This document shows positions 45,484 to 54,899 of a DNA stretch of 64,000 nt, in pieces (position 1 is the stretch's first letter; each line of letters opens with the position of its first letter). This DNA is from Schumannella luteola. Its GTDB lineage: Bacteria > Actinomycetota > Actinomycetes > Actinomycetales > Microbacteriaceae. The notes below the pieces were generated by a model that searched no databases, had not been told where the DNA came from, and saw nothing but the letters and a program-made list of their open reading frames with translations. The position numbers and the translations under genes were made by a program. The DNA is taken from NCBI RefSeq assembly GCF_013408685.1, contig NZ_JACBZY010000001.1, positions 3,472,001 to 3,536,000 on the forward strand, written 5' to 3'.

Positions 45484-47403
45484 TCAGTCGCGCTGCGCGG
45501 GCCCGGCCGGCAGCCGCACCGTCACGGTCGTCCCCGTCCCGGCGTCGCTCGCCAGCTCGAGCTCGCCGCCGAGGGCCTCGACCCGGTCGACCAGACCGCG
45601 GATGCCGGTGCCGGCATCCAGCGACGCTCCCCCGCGCCCGTTGTCGCGCACGGTCAGCACGAGGGACCCGGCCTCGCCATCGCCCACCACCTCGCGGGTG
45701 TCGTCGAGCTCGAGATGCAGACGCACCCAGGCTCGCCGAGCACCCGAATGCCGGGCGATGTTGGCCAGGCACTCCGAGGCGACGAAGTAGACCGTCGCCT
45801 CGACCAGCTCGGTCGGGCGCTCATCGACGAGCACATCCACCTCGGTCGGCACCGGGCAGCGCGACGCGAGCTCGGGCAGGGCCAGCGCGAGGCCGCCCTC
45901 GACCAGCACGGTCGGGTGGATGCCGCGGGCCAGCTCGCGCAGCTCCTTCAGCGCCGACGACAGCCGCCCGAGCGTCTCCTCGAGGCGCTGCGCGAGTTCA
46001 TGGGCCCCCTCGGCGCGGGCGGCCGACACGAGCGTGCGCAGCTCCATCGCGAGGGCGACGAGCTGCTGCTGCGAGCCGTCGTGCAGGTCGCGCTCGAGCC
46101 GCTTGCGCGCCTCGTCCCCCGCCTCGACGATGCGCTGACGCGACTCGCGCACCTGCGCGAGGGTGCGCTCGACCTCGCTGCGCAGCGAGCGGTTGTCGAC
46201 GCTGAGCCGGAGGGCCGCCGAGACGCCGTCGAGCAGCCGCTCGTTCTCGGCGAGGGCCCGGTCGTGGCGGATCACGGCGATCGGCGTGCCCCCGTCGCCG
46301 GAGATCGGCAGCAGGGTGCTCGTCGGCTCGGCGACATCCAGGTCGATCTCGACCGGGGCGCCGGCGTCGTCGATCCAGCCGCCCGTGCGCTCATCCCACC
46401 AGAACACCTCGACGCCGGGATCCCGCAGCACGGTCGCGAGCGACTCGCGCCAGGCCGCGCGGTCGACGCCGTCGCGGGTGATCATCATGAGGTCGGCCAC
46501 GCGGCCGCGGGTGTTGCGCAGGTGCACGCTGCCGGCGATGTAGCAGATCGGCACCGAGGCGACCGCGAACAGCGACACCACGGCCACCGATCCGTCGCCC
46601 GTGATCGCGACGACGAAGGCGCCCTTCGAGGCGCTGTGCATCGCGTAGCTGATCGCCTCGGCGACGAGCGCCGCCGTCCAGGCGAAGAGGCCGATCGGCA
46701 TCACGAAGGCGACGCTGCGGGTCGGCTGGCTGCCGCGGCTCCACTGCCAGAGCAGCCGGGTGGCGACGAAGAGCACGATCACGGCGCCGATGACGCGGTA
46801 GATCGTGTCGACGGTCGTGAAGGTGCTCTGGTCGCCCACGAGAGCGTAGGCGTTGCTCACGCAGAGGCAGTCGCGGTTCTCGGTCTTGTCGGCGATCAGC
46901 ACGACCCCGGCACGCACGATCGACACGCTCACGCCGAAGCCGACGACCGCCCAGTCCACGACGCCGACGTAGCGCCCACGCGGATACGCGAGGGCGATGA
47001 GGCCCAGCAGCAGCGCCCAGATCAGGTCGATGCTGCGCAGGATGGGCCAGACGTAGCCGAAATAGGCGACCACGGCGAAGAAGGTCTGCGGGATCCAGAA
47101 GTAGGGGAACAGCGCCATCATGACGATCGGCAGCCGACGCTCGCCCAGCTGCAGGCCGACCATCGCCGAGAACGCGAAGACGAAGGGCACGGCCGCGTGC
47201 AGAGTCACCCAGGAGACGTCGGGCCGGTCGAGCGGCGGCGTCGACTGCCAGCCGAGCACCTGCATGACCAGGTTCAGCAGCGGACCCGCGGCGATGAAGA
47301 CACCCCAGGCGATCCCGCGGCCCACGCCGAGGCGCCGCGGCGGCGCCGGACGCACATCCAGCGGTCGCGGATGGGCGGCGCGAGCGGCCGCCGGGGCGTT
47401 CAT
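45484..47403 (-). CDS. Two-component sensor histidine kinase (HisKA_3 / NarL type)
   Basis: A 639-residue membrane kinase. About seven to nine hydrophobic segments (residues 28-300) form an integral membrane sensor. A soluble linker with a GAF-like fold follows, then the dimerisation/phospho-acceptor helix EARKRLERDLHDGSQQQLVALAMEL with His in DLHDGSQQ, and the ATPase part with FVASECLANIARHSGA (N box) and DNGRGGASLDAGTGIRGLVDRV (G boxes). Its start overlaps the response regulator stop (ATGA). The signal is unknown; the adjoining exporter and peptide/ATP-grasp pair are candidate targets. Confidence 0.92.
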   Translation of the reverse strand: MNAPAAARAAHPRPLDVRPAPPRRLGVGRGIAWGVFIAAGPLLNLVMQVLGWQSTPPLDRPDVSWVTLHAAVPFVFAFSAMVGLQLGERRLPIVMMALFPYFWIPQTFFAVVAYFGYVWPILRSIDLIWALLLGLIALAYPRGRYVGVVDWAVVGFGVSVSIVRAGVVLIADKTENRDCLCVSNAYALVGDQSTFTTVDTIYRVIGAVIVLFVATRLLWQWSRGSQPTRSVAFVMPIGLFAWTAALVAEAISYAMHSASKGAFVVAITGDGSVAVVSLFAVASVPICYIAGSVHLRNTRGRVADLMMITRDGVDRAAWRESLATVLRDPGVEVFWWDERTGGWIDDAGAPVEIDLDVAEPTSTLLPISGDGGTPIAVIRHDRALAENERLLDGVSAALRLSVDNRSLRSEVERTLAQVRESRQRIVEAGDEARKRLERDLHDGSQQQLVALAMELRTLVSAARAEGAHELAQRLEETLGRLSSALKELRELARGIHPTVLVEGGLALALPELASRCPVPTEVDVLVDERPTELVEATVYFVASECLANIARHSGARRAWVRLHLELDDTREVVGDGEAGSLVLTVRDNGRGGASLDAGTGIRGLVDRVEALGGELELASDAGTGTTVTVRLPAGPAQRD

Positions 47404-48071
47404 CGCGACCCGAGGAAGGCGAGCACCGCCAGCACCCGACGGTGGTTGTCGGGCGAGTCGTCGAGGCCGAGCTTCTGCATGATGTTGCGCACGTGCGTCT
47501 CGACGGTCTTCACGCCGAGGAACAGCTGGCGCGAGATGCCCGCGTTCGAGTTGCCCTGCGCCATCGCCTCGAGCACCGAGAGCTCGCGGGCGGTCAGGGT
47601 CGACAGCGGTCCGTCGGCGCGCGGCCGGTTCATCAGCTGAGCTACGACCTCCGGGTCGACGACCGAGCCACCGCGCGACACGGTCGTGACCGCGGCGACG
47701 AGCGTGTGCGGCTCGGAGACGCGCTCCTTCAGCAGATAGCCGGTGCCGGCGCCGGCATCCAGCGCGCGCATCGCGTACTCGGGCGTCGCGTACATCGACA
47801 GCAGCAGCACGCCGATGCGCGAGCCCTGACTGCGCAGGGTCTCGAGGGCGACGATGCCCTCGTCGCGGAACTTCGGCGGCATGCGGATGTCGAGCACCGC
47901 CACGTCGATCCCGCCGGACTGCACGGCGGCGACCAGCTCCTCGCCCGATCCGACCGACGCGACGACGTCGACGCCTCCGTCGGCGAGCACTTTGCCGATG
48001 CCCTCGCGCAGCAGCATCGCGTCATCGGCGACCGCTGCGCGCAGTCGCGTTCCTGATAGTGCGTCGGTCAT
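47400..48071 (-). CDS. Two-component response regulator, NarL/LuxR type
   Basis: A 223-residue regulator. In the receiver domain the acidic pair is in AAVADDAMLLREG, the phospho-accepting Asp is in VAVLDIRMPP, and Lys is in YLLKERV. The C-terminal LuxR HTH reads LTARELSVLEAMAQGNSNAGISRQLFLGVKTVETHVRNIMQKLGL. It is the first gene of the two-gene operon, and the cognate kinase follows with a four-base overlap. Its targets are not identifiable from the sequence. Confidence 0.94.
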   Translation of the reverse strand: MTDALSGTRLRAAVADDAMLLREGIGKVLADGGVDVVASVGSGEELVAAVQSGGIDVAVLDIRMPPKFRDEGIVALETLRSQGSRIGVLLLSMYATPEYAMRALDAGAGTGYLLKERVSEPHTLVAAVTTVSRGGSVVDPEVVAQLMNRPRADGPLSTLTARELSVLEAMAQGNSNAGISRQLFLGVKTVETHVRNIMQKLGLDDSPDNHRRVLAVLAFLGSR

Positions 48072-48240
48072 AGCAACCCGACCTCCGATGGGCGGCGGGG
48101 CTCCGCCCGAGCGTCCCGATCTCCCCTCAGGACAGGTTGAGGATACCTAATCAGGGCTTCCCCCGATGAACTGGACAGACCGTTCCGCCAGATTGTGGCT
48201 CGGAGCAAGCGCTCCCAGCGACGGAACGGGGGTAGAGCTG

Positions 48241-48483
48241 GTGTCGTCCCACACCGCGAAGCTCATCGCCCCCGTCGGCGTGTCGGTCGTCAGCCCCGCG
48301 ACCGATGCCGACTCCGACACCGTGATCCGCTCGATGCGCAACCCGAAGCGCCCTGCGCTGCGCCCGAGCGGGGCGAGGAGTCGTCTCGCCCCCCGTGCGG
48401 TTCCCAGCTCGGCCCCGGCGGGCCGGGAACCGCACGGGTCCCCTCGTCCTCTCGCGGGCATCCGAGGAGAGCTCCGCCTGTGA
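48241..48483 (+). CDS. Small peptide ORF coupled to an ATP-grasp ligase (candidate graspetide precursor)
   Basis: About 80 residues from a GTG at 48241; the frame is open from an ATG at 48166 but the first 25 codons lack the strong G/C third positions seen from 48241 on, so the GTG is preferred. The peptide contains VGVSVVSPATDADSDTVIRS, a Ser/Thr plus Asp cluster of the kind cross-linked by ester bonds in graspetides. An Arg/Pro-rich tail follows. Its TGA overlaps the GTG of the ligase gene. A 14-bp hairpin lies within the 3' part. No homologous precursor family is recognised, so the role is inferred. Confidence 0.45.
   Translation: MSSHTAKLIAPVGVSVVSPATDADSDTVIRSMRNPKRPALRPSGARSRLAPRAVPSSAPAGREPHGSPRPLAGIRGELRL
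48392..48438 (+). other. Hairpin inside the 3' part of the small peptide ORF
   Basis: Perfect 14-bp arms (48392-48405 and 48425-48438), 42 bp before the ATP-grasp start. In peptide clusters a partial terminator between precursor and ligase is common; here the reading frame runs through it. Confidence 0.6.
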
Positions 48484-49448
48484 TCCTGCTCGTCGCCCCG
48501 CCCGATGACCGTCATGCCGCCGCCGTCGCCGACCGCCTCCGCGCGCGCGGCGAGGACGCCGCCCTCATCGACGTTGCCAGCCTGACCGCACAGCTCACGA
48601 TCGGCCTCGAGTTCGCCCCGGGCCTGAGCGCCTCCGGATCCGTGCAGGTGCACGGCCTCGACGGCGCCACGACCCAGACCATCGACCTCTCCCGCGTCAC
48701 CGCCGGGTGGTGGCGACGCAGCTGGATCCCGCTGCTCGGCGCCGACGACCCGCGTCTCACCGGCGCCCCCGTCGACTTCGGCGAGGCGCTCGTGTCGACC
48801 GCCGAGGCGCTCGACATCGCCTGGGCGAACGAGCCCGTCGCCGTCGACCTGGCTCAGCGCCGCACCCGGCTGTGGGCCTCCGCACGCCGTGCCGGTCTGA
48901 TCATGCCGCACACGATCGTGACCCACGATCCGGGCGCCGCGCACCGCTTCGCGAAGCAGCACCTGCGCACCGGCGTCGTCTGCCGCCCGCTCGTGAAGTC
49001 GCACGCCGAGTGGCCCGCGCAGGATCGCATCATGGGCGTCTCGGCGATCGACGAGCTCGTCGAGCAGAACGGCCCCGACCTCGTGCTGCGCGCCTTCGTC
49101 CCGGGCTCCGACCTGCGCGCCTTCGTCGCCGGTGATCGCGTGCTGGCCGCCGATCTCGGCCCGACCGCGACGAACGACCCCGGCGCCGGTCTGCTGCCGG
49201 TCGTGCCGAGCGGCGCCCGGGCCGTCGAGCTGCCGGTCGAGGTGCGCGACGGTCTCGCCGCGCTCGTCGCCGACCTCGGCCTCGGGCACGCCGCCGTCGA
49301 CCTGCGGCGCACGCGCGCCGGCGAGCACCTCTTCCTCGACCTCGACCCGCTCGCCGGCTGGCTCGACGTCGAGGCCGTGACGGGGCTGCCGCTCACCGAG
49401 CAGCTCGTCGACGAGCTGCTCGCGCGCTCCGCCGCGCGCGTCGCCTGA
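48480..49448 (+). CDS. ATP-grasp ligase of the RimK/MvdC-MvdD type
   Basis: A 322-residue protein with a GTG start after GAGGAGAG. An N-terminal pre-ATP-grasp domain (MILLVAPPDDRHAAAVADRL, then SRVTAGWWRRSW, the A-x-WWRR element of peptide-modifying ATP-grasps) is followed by the ATP-binding region RTRLWASARRAGLIMPHTIVTHDP, VVCRPLVKS and LVLRAFVPGSDLRAFVAGDRVLAAD. The C-terminus FLDLDPLAGWLDVEAVTGLPL matches the metal site, but Glu-x-Asn is Asp-x-Asp. It is translationally coupled to the small peptide ORF, a likely substrate. A glutathione- or RimK-like ligase on another target is the alternative. Confidence 0.8.
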   Translation: MILLVAPPDDRHAAAVADRLRARGEDAALIDVASLTAQLTIGLEFAPGLSASGSVQVHGLDGATTQTIDLSRVTAGWWRRSWIPLLGADDPRLTGAPVDFGEALVSTAEALDIAWANEPVAVDLAQRRTRLWASARRAGLIMPHTIVTHDPGAAHRFAKQHLRTGVVCRPLVKSHAEWPAQDRIMGVSAIDELVEQNGPDLVLRAFVPGSDLRAFVAGDRVLAADLGPTATNDPGAGLLPVVPSGARAVELPVEVRDGLAALVADLGLGHAAVDLRRTRAGEHLFLDLDPLAGWLDVEAVTGLPLTEQLVDELLARSAARVA

Positions 49449-49528
49449 CGCCGCGCGTCCCGCGACGCCGCGCATCCCACCCCACTACGCCACGCATCGC
49501 GCGACGACCGAGACGGCCGACGCCCCGG

Positions 49529-49608
49529 ACGACCGACGCCGGAGACGAACGACGCCCCGGACGAACGACGCCGGAGACGACCGACGCCGGGGACGAACGA
49601 CGCCGGGG
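49529..49608. repeat. Five 16-bp tandem repeats
   Basis: Units start at 49529, 49545, 49561, 49577 and 49593, consensus ACGA(A/C)CGACGCCGGAG, each exactly 16 bp. The last unit is also the left arm of the hairpin at 49596-49639. They lie in the 220-bp gap between the ATP-grasp and purH genes. Confidence 0.9.
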
Positions 49609-49639
49609 CGGATGCGCGCGCATCCACCCCGGCGTCGTT
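49596..49639. terminator. Bidirectional terminator between ATP-grasp gene and purH
   Basis: Left arm AACGACGCCGGGG (49596-49608) pairs with CCCCGGCGTCGTT (49627-49639) around an inner perfect GGATGCGC/GCGCATCC stem, with one mismatch between. The genes converge on it. Confidence 0.75.
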
Positions 49640-49668
49640 CCGAGTCGCGGGCCGAGAGCCCGGCCGGC

Positions 49669-51258
49669 TCAGTGGAAGAAGTGGCGCTCCCCGGTGAAGT
49701 ACATCGTCACGCCCGCCGCGGCGGCCGCGTCGATCGTCTCCTGATCGCGCACCGACCCACCCGGCTGCACGATCGCGCGGATGCCCGCCTCGAGCAGCAC
49801 GGCCGGGCCGTCGTTGAAGGGGAAGAAGGCGTCGGATGCGGCGACGCTGCCCGCGGCGCGCTCACCGGCGCGGTCGACGGCCAGCTTGCACGAGTCCACG
49901 CGGTTGACCTGGCCCATGCCGATGCCGACCGAGGCCCCGTTCGACGCCAGCAGGATCGCGTTCGACTTCACCGCGCGGCAAGCGGTCCAGGCGAAGGCGA
50001 GATCGGCGAGGGTCTGCTCATCGGCCGGCTCGCCCGCGGCGAGGGTCCAGGTCGACGGGTCGGCGAAGTGCGCGTCGACGTCCTGCACGAGCACGCCGCC
50101 CGAGATGTCCTTGAACTCGCGCGTCGGGCGCTGGAAGCCCTCGGGCAGGGTCAGCAGTCGGATGTTCTTCTTCGTCGACAGCACCGCGAGGGCGTCGTCG
50201 TCGAAGCCCGGGGCGACGACGACCTCGGTGAAGATGTCCTTGATCGACTCGGCCGCGGCCAGGTCGATGCGCCGGTTCGCGGCGATCACGCCGCCGAAGG
50301 CCGACACCGGGTCGCACTCGTGCGCCTTGCGGTGCGCGGCGGCGATCGTCGCGCCGACCGCGATACCGCAGGGGTTCGCGTGCTTGATGATCGCGACCGC
50401 CGGCTCGGCGAGGTCGTAGGCGGCGCGCACCGCCGCATCCGCGTCGACGTAGTTGTTGTACGACATCTCCTTGCCGTGCAGCTGCGCCGCCTGGGCGATG
50501 CCCCGCTCGGCCGGCACGGTGTAGAGCGCGGCGCCCTGGTGCGCGTTCTCGCCGTAGCGCAGCTGGCCCTGCAGCTCGGCGCTGTAGCTGAACTCGAGCG
50601 GGAAGCCGTCGACACGGCCGATCGCCTGGGTGTCCTCGACCTCGAACCAGCTCGCGACGGCGGCGTCGTAGGCGGCCGTGTGCTGGAAGGCCTCGCGCGC
50701 GAGGCGGCGACGCTGCGCCAGGTCGGTGCCGCCGGCGTGCACCGCGGCGATGACGTCGGCGTAGCGCTCGGGCGAGACCACGATCGCGACGTTGGCGTGG
50801 TTCTTCGCCGAGGCGCGCACCATCGCGGGGCCGCCGATGTCGATCTGCTCGACGACGTCGTTCGCGGCCGCGCCCGAGCGCACCGTCTCGACGAAGGGGT
50901 ACAGGTTGACGACGACGAGCTCGAAGGGGCGGATGCCGAGCTCGTCGAGCTGACGCTCGTGCGACTCGAGGCGCAGGTCGGCCAGCAGACCGCCGTGCAC
51001 GCTCGGGTGCAGGGTCTTGACGCGGCCGTCGAGCGACTCGGGGAAGCCGGTGACGCTCGAGACCTCGGTGACCGGGTGTCCGGCATCCGCGATGGTCTTG
51101 GCGGTCGAGCCGGTCGACACGATCTCGATGCCGGCGGCGGCGAGCTCGCCGGCCAGGTCGAGCAGTCCGGTCTTGTCGCTGACCGAGATCAGCGCTCGGC
51201 GGATCGGGACGATGTCCCTGCTGCGGTAATCGGCGGGGTCGTGGCTGGGACCGCTCAC
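49669..51258 (-). CDS. purH: Bifunctional AICAR formyltransferase / IMP cyclohydrolase
   Basis: A 529-residue enzyme for the last two steps of IMP synthesis. The GTG start overlaps the purN stop. The N-terminal cyclohydrolase domain has [30 protein letters not shown] and [12 protein letters not shown]. The C-terminal transformylase domain has [14 protein letters not shown], the Lys-His pair in [30 protein letters not shown] and DAFFPFNDG. Length and order are normal. Confidence 0.97.
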   Translation of the reverse strand: MSGPSHDPADYRSRDIVPIRRALISVSDKTGLLDLAGELAAAGIEIVSTGSTAKTIADAGHPVTEVSSVTGFPESLDGRVKTLHPSVHGGLLADLRLESHERQLDELGIRPFELVVVNLYPFVETVRSGAAANDVVEQIDIGGPAMVRASAKNHANVAIVVSPERYADVIAAVHAGGTDLAQRRRLAREAFQHTAAYDAAVASWFEVEDTQAIGRVDGFPLEFSYSAELQGQLRYGENAHQGAALYTVPAERGIAQAAQLHGKEMSYNNYVDADAAVRAAYDLAEPAVAIIKHANPCGIAVGATIAAAHRKAHECDPVSAFGGVIAANRRIDLAAAESIKDIFTEVVVAPGFDDDALAVLSTKKNIRLLTLPEGFQRPTREFKDISGGVLVQDVDAHFADPSTWTLAAGEPADEQTLADLAFAWTACRAVKSNAILLASNGASVGIGMGQVNRVDSCKLAVDRAGERAAGSVAASDAFFPFNDGPAVLLEAGIRAIVQPGGSVRDQETIDAAAAAGVTMYFTGERHFFH

Positions 51259-51842
51259 GCGAGCTCCTTCAGATCGAGATGGCCGTTGGCGATGTCGAGC
51301 ACGGTCTGGATGAGCAGACGGCGCTCGACGGGCTTGATGCGCTCGTGCAGCGCGGCTTCGGTGTCGTCGGGCAGGATCGCGACGCGCTCCTGGGCGACGA
51401 TGGGGCCGGAGTCGACGCCGTCGTCGACCACGATCACGCTGGCTCCGGTCTGCTCGGCGCCGGCGCGCACGGCGTCGCGCACGGCGTGAGCGCCCGGGAA
51501 CTCGGGCAGGTACGCGGGGTGGGTGTTCAGCAGCGCCGGGGTGAGGGCGCGCACGAAACGCGGCGGCACCAGGCGCATGAGGCCCGACAGGATGACGAGG
51601 TCGGGCTGCCACTGCTGCACCTGCGCGAGCAGCTCGTCGCCCCAGGCGTCGCGGTCGGCGAAGGCGCCGTACGGCACCGTGAAGCTCGGGATGCCGAAGG
51701 CCTCGGCGTGGGCGAGGCCCTCGGCGTCGCGGTCGGCGCCGATCGCGACGACGCGCGCGGGGAACTCGGCGTCCTGCGAGGCCTCGAGCAGGGCGCGGAG
51801 GTTCGACCCGCCGCCGGAGATGAGCACGACCAGCCGGAGCAC
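51255..51842 (-). CDS. purN: Phosphoribosylglycinamide formyltransferase
   Basis: A 195-residue formyl-tetrahydrofolate-dependent enzyme of purine synthesis. The N-terminal [18 protein letters not shown] binds phosphate. Catalytic Asn, His and Asp are in [20 protein letters not shown] and [10 protein letters not shown]. The GTG start has no ribosome site, but a TAGTCT box ends six bases upstream, so the mRNA is probably leaderless. It overlaps purH by four bases. Confidence 0.96.
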   Translation of the reverse strand: MLRLVVLISGGGSNLRALLEASQDAEFPARVVAIGADRDAEGLAHAEAFGIPSFTVPYGAFADRDAWGDELLAQVQQWQPDLVILSGLMRLVPPRFVRALTPALLNTHPAYLPEFPGAHAVRDAVRAGAEQTGASVIVVDDGVDSGPIVAQERVAILPDDTEAALHERIKPVERRLLIQTVLDIANGHLDLKELA

Positions 51843-51892
51843 CCGTCAAGACTAGGGGACGCGCGCCGGGGCGCCGACCACGGCGTGGGCGC

Positions 51893-53683
51893 TCAGCGGG
51901 GCAGGTCGACCGGGCCGGTGTCGAGGTCGTCCTGCGCGGAGCGTCCGCCCGTCGCGCGCCCGGCGTCGTCGCGCTTCTCCTCGCCGCTCGTCGGCTCACC
52001 GGCGGACGTGCTGGCGGCATCCCGCGCCCGACGCTCGGCTCCTGGACGCCGCAGTCGTCCGCGCAGCGAGCCGAGGCTGTCGAGGAACGAGGCCCCCGAC
52101 CTCACGGTGTCGATGGGGCCGGTGTCGGCGTGCACGTCGACGCTCGCATCGCGGTCGGCGGCCGGGTCGTGCACCACGATCGGCTCGGCATCGACGTCAG
52201 CCCCGGAGCCGGCGTCGGCGCCGGGCCGGGTCGGCGCGTCGGCGGATGCGGCGCGGGCGCCCGCGGACTTCCGCATCGGCTTCTCGTCGGTCGAGGCCTC
52301 GGCGGCCGACGACCGCCCCGCGCGTCGAGCGAGGACCGACGACGATGCCGCGGCCGTCGCCTCCGCCCCCGCGGGCACCAGGGCGCCGCGACGTTCGGCG
52401 GCCGTGCGCGCATCCAGGTCATCGGCGGCCCCGAGTCCATCGGCCGACTCGGCGTCATCGAGGTCGCCGCGGCGCCGCAGCGGACGTCCGGCCGCGAAGC
52501 CGATGCCGATCGCCAGGGCGAACTCGACCGCCGAGACCAGGCCGACGGCGACCGGATCCGGTCCGACCGACACCAGTCGCCCCGGCCCCGCGGCGCCACC
52601 CGAGGCGCAGGCGAGGAGGCCCATCACGAGCCCGCCCGTGACGCCGCCGCCCAGCGCGGCGACCAGCATCCACCGGCCGGAGCCCTCCTCGCCGAGCTCG
52701 CGGCGCAGCCCGCCGCGCGTCGCCGCCCCGGCCAGGAACCCGGCCACGATCGGCACGAGCAGCCCGACGAAGCCGAAGGCCGACGAACCCTCGGGGATCG
52801 CGCCGAAGATCGGCAGCGCCGGGATCGGGCCGAGGCTCGTGCCGAGCGGCGAGACGTTCGACCCGAGGCCGATTGCGAAGCCCGGGCCGACGAACCACGA
52901 CGCCGTCCAGATGATGAGGTTCGGCAGCAGCGCGAGCTGGCCCGCCGTAAGGGCGATGCTGCCCGCGACGCCGGGGTGCAGCGATTCGTAGAGGCGGATG
53001 ATCTGGGCGTACGACACCACGAGCGCGACCGCCAGCGCGACCGCGGAGACGAGCAGCGTGATCGACGCGGCCGCCGCCCCCGACCGCAGCGACCCCGTGA
53101 GCACGATGCGCGGCAGCTCGGGGATGAGGCGGTGCACCCGCTGCCGCACCCGCTCCGCCGTCTCGTCGCTGCGGTTCCAGGCCCACTCGCGCAGCAGGCC
53201 GAGCGCCAGGCCGACCGCGAACGCGACCGTCGGCAGCAGGGCGCCCTGCCAGATCGAGGGCCGCGCCGACTCGTGCAGCGCCGACAGGGTCGCGAGCAGC
53301 GACAGCGCGCCGAAGACGCCGGCGGAGGTCAGGGTGCCGAGGATCGGGTGGTGCGTCTCGAAGATGCGCGAGCCGGCGCGCAGCCCCAGCAGCGCCGTCA
53401 GCAGCGCGAAGCCGAGCGCCGCGATCGTCACCACGACGACCGAGGTCTCGGGGCCGGCGCCGAGCGCAGCGGCCGTCACCGGGTCGAGCGCGAGCCGCAC
53501 ATCCGCCCCGTGCCCGATCAGCCAGCTGTCGACCGCGGCGCGCCAGAAGATCAGCCAGTCGGGGCCGAAGCCGTACTGCGCCGCCCACAGGATCGTCAGC
53601 GGCACGAGCGGGATCGCGATGCCGATCGCGAACGCGAGGGCCGCCTCGAACGCGGAGAGGAGCAGGGTGAGGCGGCGGGTCAC
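51893..53683 (-). CDS. DUF6350 multi-pass membrane protein
   Basis: A 596-residue protein. GTG at 53683 is chosen because TACAGT lies six bases upstream and the hydrophobic part begins directly after [10 protein letters not shown]. About ten membrane segments fill residues 5-400. The last 190 residues are an Ala/Asp/Arg-rich, probably disordered cytoplasmic tail, longer than usual. The gene keeps its conserved place next to purN/purH and near sucCD in actinobacteria; homologues are named PerM-like cell-division proteins. Its biochemical function is unknown. Confidence 0.82.
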   Translation of the reverse strand: MTRRLTLLLSAFEAALAFAIGIAIPLVPLTILWAAQYGFGPDWLIFWRAAVDSWLIGHGADVRLALDPVTAAALGAGPETSVVVVTIAALGFALLTALLGLRAGSRIFETHHPILGTLTSAGVFGALSLLATLSALHESARPSIWQGALLPTVAFAVGLALGLLREWAWNRSDETAERVRQRVHRLIPELPRIVLTGSLRSGAAAASITLLVSAVALAVALVVSYAQIIRLYESLHPGVAGSIALTAGQLALLPNLIIWTASWFVGPGFAIGLGSNVSPLGTSLGPIPALPIFGAIPEGSSAFGFVGLLVPIVAGFLAGAATRGGLRRELGEEGSGRWMLVAALGGGVTGGLVMGLLACASGGAAGPGRLVSVGPDPVAVGLVSAVEFALAIGIGFAAGRPLRRRGDLDDAESADGLGAADDLDARTAAERRGALVPAGAEATAAASSSVLARRAGRSSAAEASTDEKPMRKSAGARAASADAPTRPGADAGSGADVDAEPIVVHDPAADRDASVDVHADTGPIDTVRSGASFLDSLGSLRGRLRRPGAERRARDAASTSAGEPTSGEEKRDDAGRATGGRSAQDDLDTGPVDLPR

Positions 53684-53844
53684 GTGCCGACTGTATTCGG
53701 GCGTCCGGCATCCGCCGCGGGGGCGCGGCGGGGTCGCGTGAACCGGGAGCCGGATGGGCCGCGGTCGCGACCGGCGCGCCCCCGGCGGCGGCCGGGCGGC
53801 CACGCCACCGGCCCGGCGCTAGGGTCGGAGGCGAGGAGGCGCGC

Positions 53845-54459
53845 ATGGCGGAGTCGGTGTACCAGCGGGTGCTCGGCGACGAGTTCGCGCTGCTCGACCT
53901 GCGGCTGCGGCGCTACTTCGGCCCGCCGCCCGAGGGCGCCGTCGGCGTCGGCCGCGGCGTCTACGACCAGGCCGGCGCGGTCGGGATCGGCGGGCGCCTG
54001 CTGCGGCCGGTGCTGACCTGGCTGGCGTGGCAGCGCATCCTCTTCCCCGAGAGCGGCGAGGAGATCGCGTTCACGGTCGTGAACCGCGCCGACGAGCGCC
54101 GGGGCACCCTTTCAGCGCAGCGGACCTTCGACTTCGACGGCGTGCGCCGCGTCATGGAGGACACGATGTCGGTGCGCCGCGGCCGCCTGCGCGACCGACT
54201 CGGCCGCACGCGCTGGCTCGAGGTCGACCTCGAGCTCAGCGTCGTCGACGGCGGGCTGCACATGGTCTCGCGTGGCCTCGGCGTCCGCCTCGGCTTCGTG
54301 CGTCTGCCGCTCCCCCGCCTCGCCCGTGTCTCGCTCGACGAGCGCAGCGACCCCGACGGCGTGCACCAGCGGGTGGATGTGCGGCTCACCGCGCCCCTGC
54401 TCGGCGAGTTCTTCCGCTACTCCGGCATCTTCAGCTACGACTACCGCCAGCTGCGCTGA
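53845..54459 (+). CDS. DUF4166-domain protein
   Basis: A 204-residue soluble protein of unknown function. The ATG follows GAGGAGG, and a TAGGGT -10 box lies 19 bp upstream. Family-like segments: VYQRVLGDEFALLDLRLRRYFG at the N-terminus, and RTFDFDGVRRVMEDTM plus FRYSGIFSYDYRQL at the end. DUF4166 domains occur alone or fused to saccharopine-dehydrogenase-like enzymes. It interrupts the usual DUF6350-sucD neighbourhood. Confidence 0.75.
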   Translation: MAESVYQRVLGDEFALLDLRLRRYFGPPPEGAVGVGRGVYDQAGAVGIGGRLLRPVLTWLAWQRILFPESGEEIAFTVVNRADERRGTLSAQRTFDFDGVRRVMEDTMSVRRGRLRDRLGRTRWLEVDLELSVVDGGLHMVSRGLGVRLGFVRLPLPRLARVSLDERSDPDGVHQRVDVRLTAPLLGEFFRYSGIFSYDYRQLR

Positions 54460-54511
54460 CCCGCTCGCGCGCCGCCTCCTCTTCCTCTCCCGTCGCCCGC
54501 GGAGCCTGTCG

Positions 54512-54529
54512 ACTTGCCCACTTCCGCGG
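54512..54529 (+). repeat. Solitary half-copy of the palindromic repeat
   Basis: ACTTGCCCACTTCCGCGG, the same arm as in the two full copies at 54555-54604 and 54900-54949, without a matching right arm. Confidence 0.85.
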
Positions 54530-54554
54530 GGTGTCGCATGTGCAGTTTCGCGAC

Positions 54555-54604
54555 TTGCCCACTTCCGCGGCGTGCCGAACTCGTGAGGCCGCGGAAGTGG
54601 GCAA
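54555..54604. repeat. 50-bp palindromic repeat, copy 1
   Basis: Arms TTGCCCACTTCCGCGG (54555-54570) and CCGCGGAAGTGGGCAA (54589-54604) are perfectly complementary around an 18-nt loop with GAACTC at its centre (54577-54582). Confidence 0.9.
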
Positions 54605-54733
54605 CACGGGAGCGAGAACGTTGGCTCCTCCCCAGTCGGAACATCGACAGACTGTCCACGATGATCCGCTCGGTCACCGTGCGGGATCAGCGATGCGACG
54701 AGCCTGCATGCATGGCACCGCCGCGCGCCGCTC

Positions 54734-54898
54734 GTGATCCCTGAGCAGTGGCGAGCCGACCTGAGACGCCGGGCGCGGCTCGAAGCGCTCGGCTGGCGCG
54801 TGCTGGAGCTGACCGCGGATGACCTCCGCGATCTCGACGCCGTCGTGCACCAGGTCCGCGCGATCCTCGCCCGGCGCGAAGCCGCTGCCGTCCGCTGA
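54734..54898 (+). pseudogene. Remnant of a DUF559-domain protein (C-terminal end only)
   Basis: A GTG-initiated frame of 54 residues (IPEQWRADLRRRARLEALGW, then VLELTADDLRDLDAVVHQVRAILARR) resembles the C-terminal end of DUF559/Vsr-like nuclease-fold proteins, where an R-D-x-x-R-x-x-x-L-x-x-x-G-W pattern precedes an LTADDL helix. The catalytic N-terminal part is missing and the upstream frame has a stop 70 bp earlier. It is bracketed by two copies of a palindromic repeat. Whether it is translated is unknown. Confidence 0.55.
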
Positions 54899-54899
54899 G

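Noticed and set aside
48166-48240. Extension of the small peptide ORF to the ATG at 48166
   Set aside because: These 25 codons have clearly lower G/C in third positions and no ribosome site; the signal starts at the GTG at 48241. Still possible.
49529-49608. Possible CRISPR array
   Set aside because: Units are 16 bp, contiguous and without spacers; no cas genes nearby.
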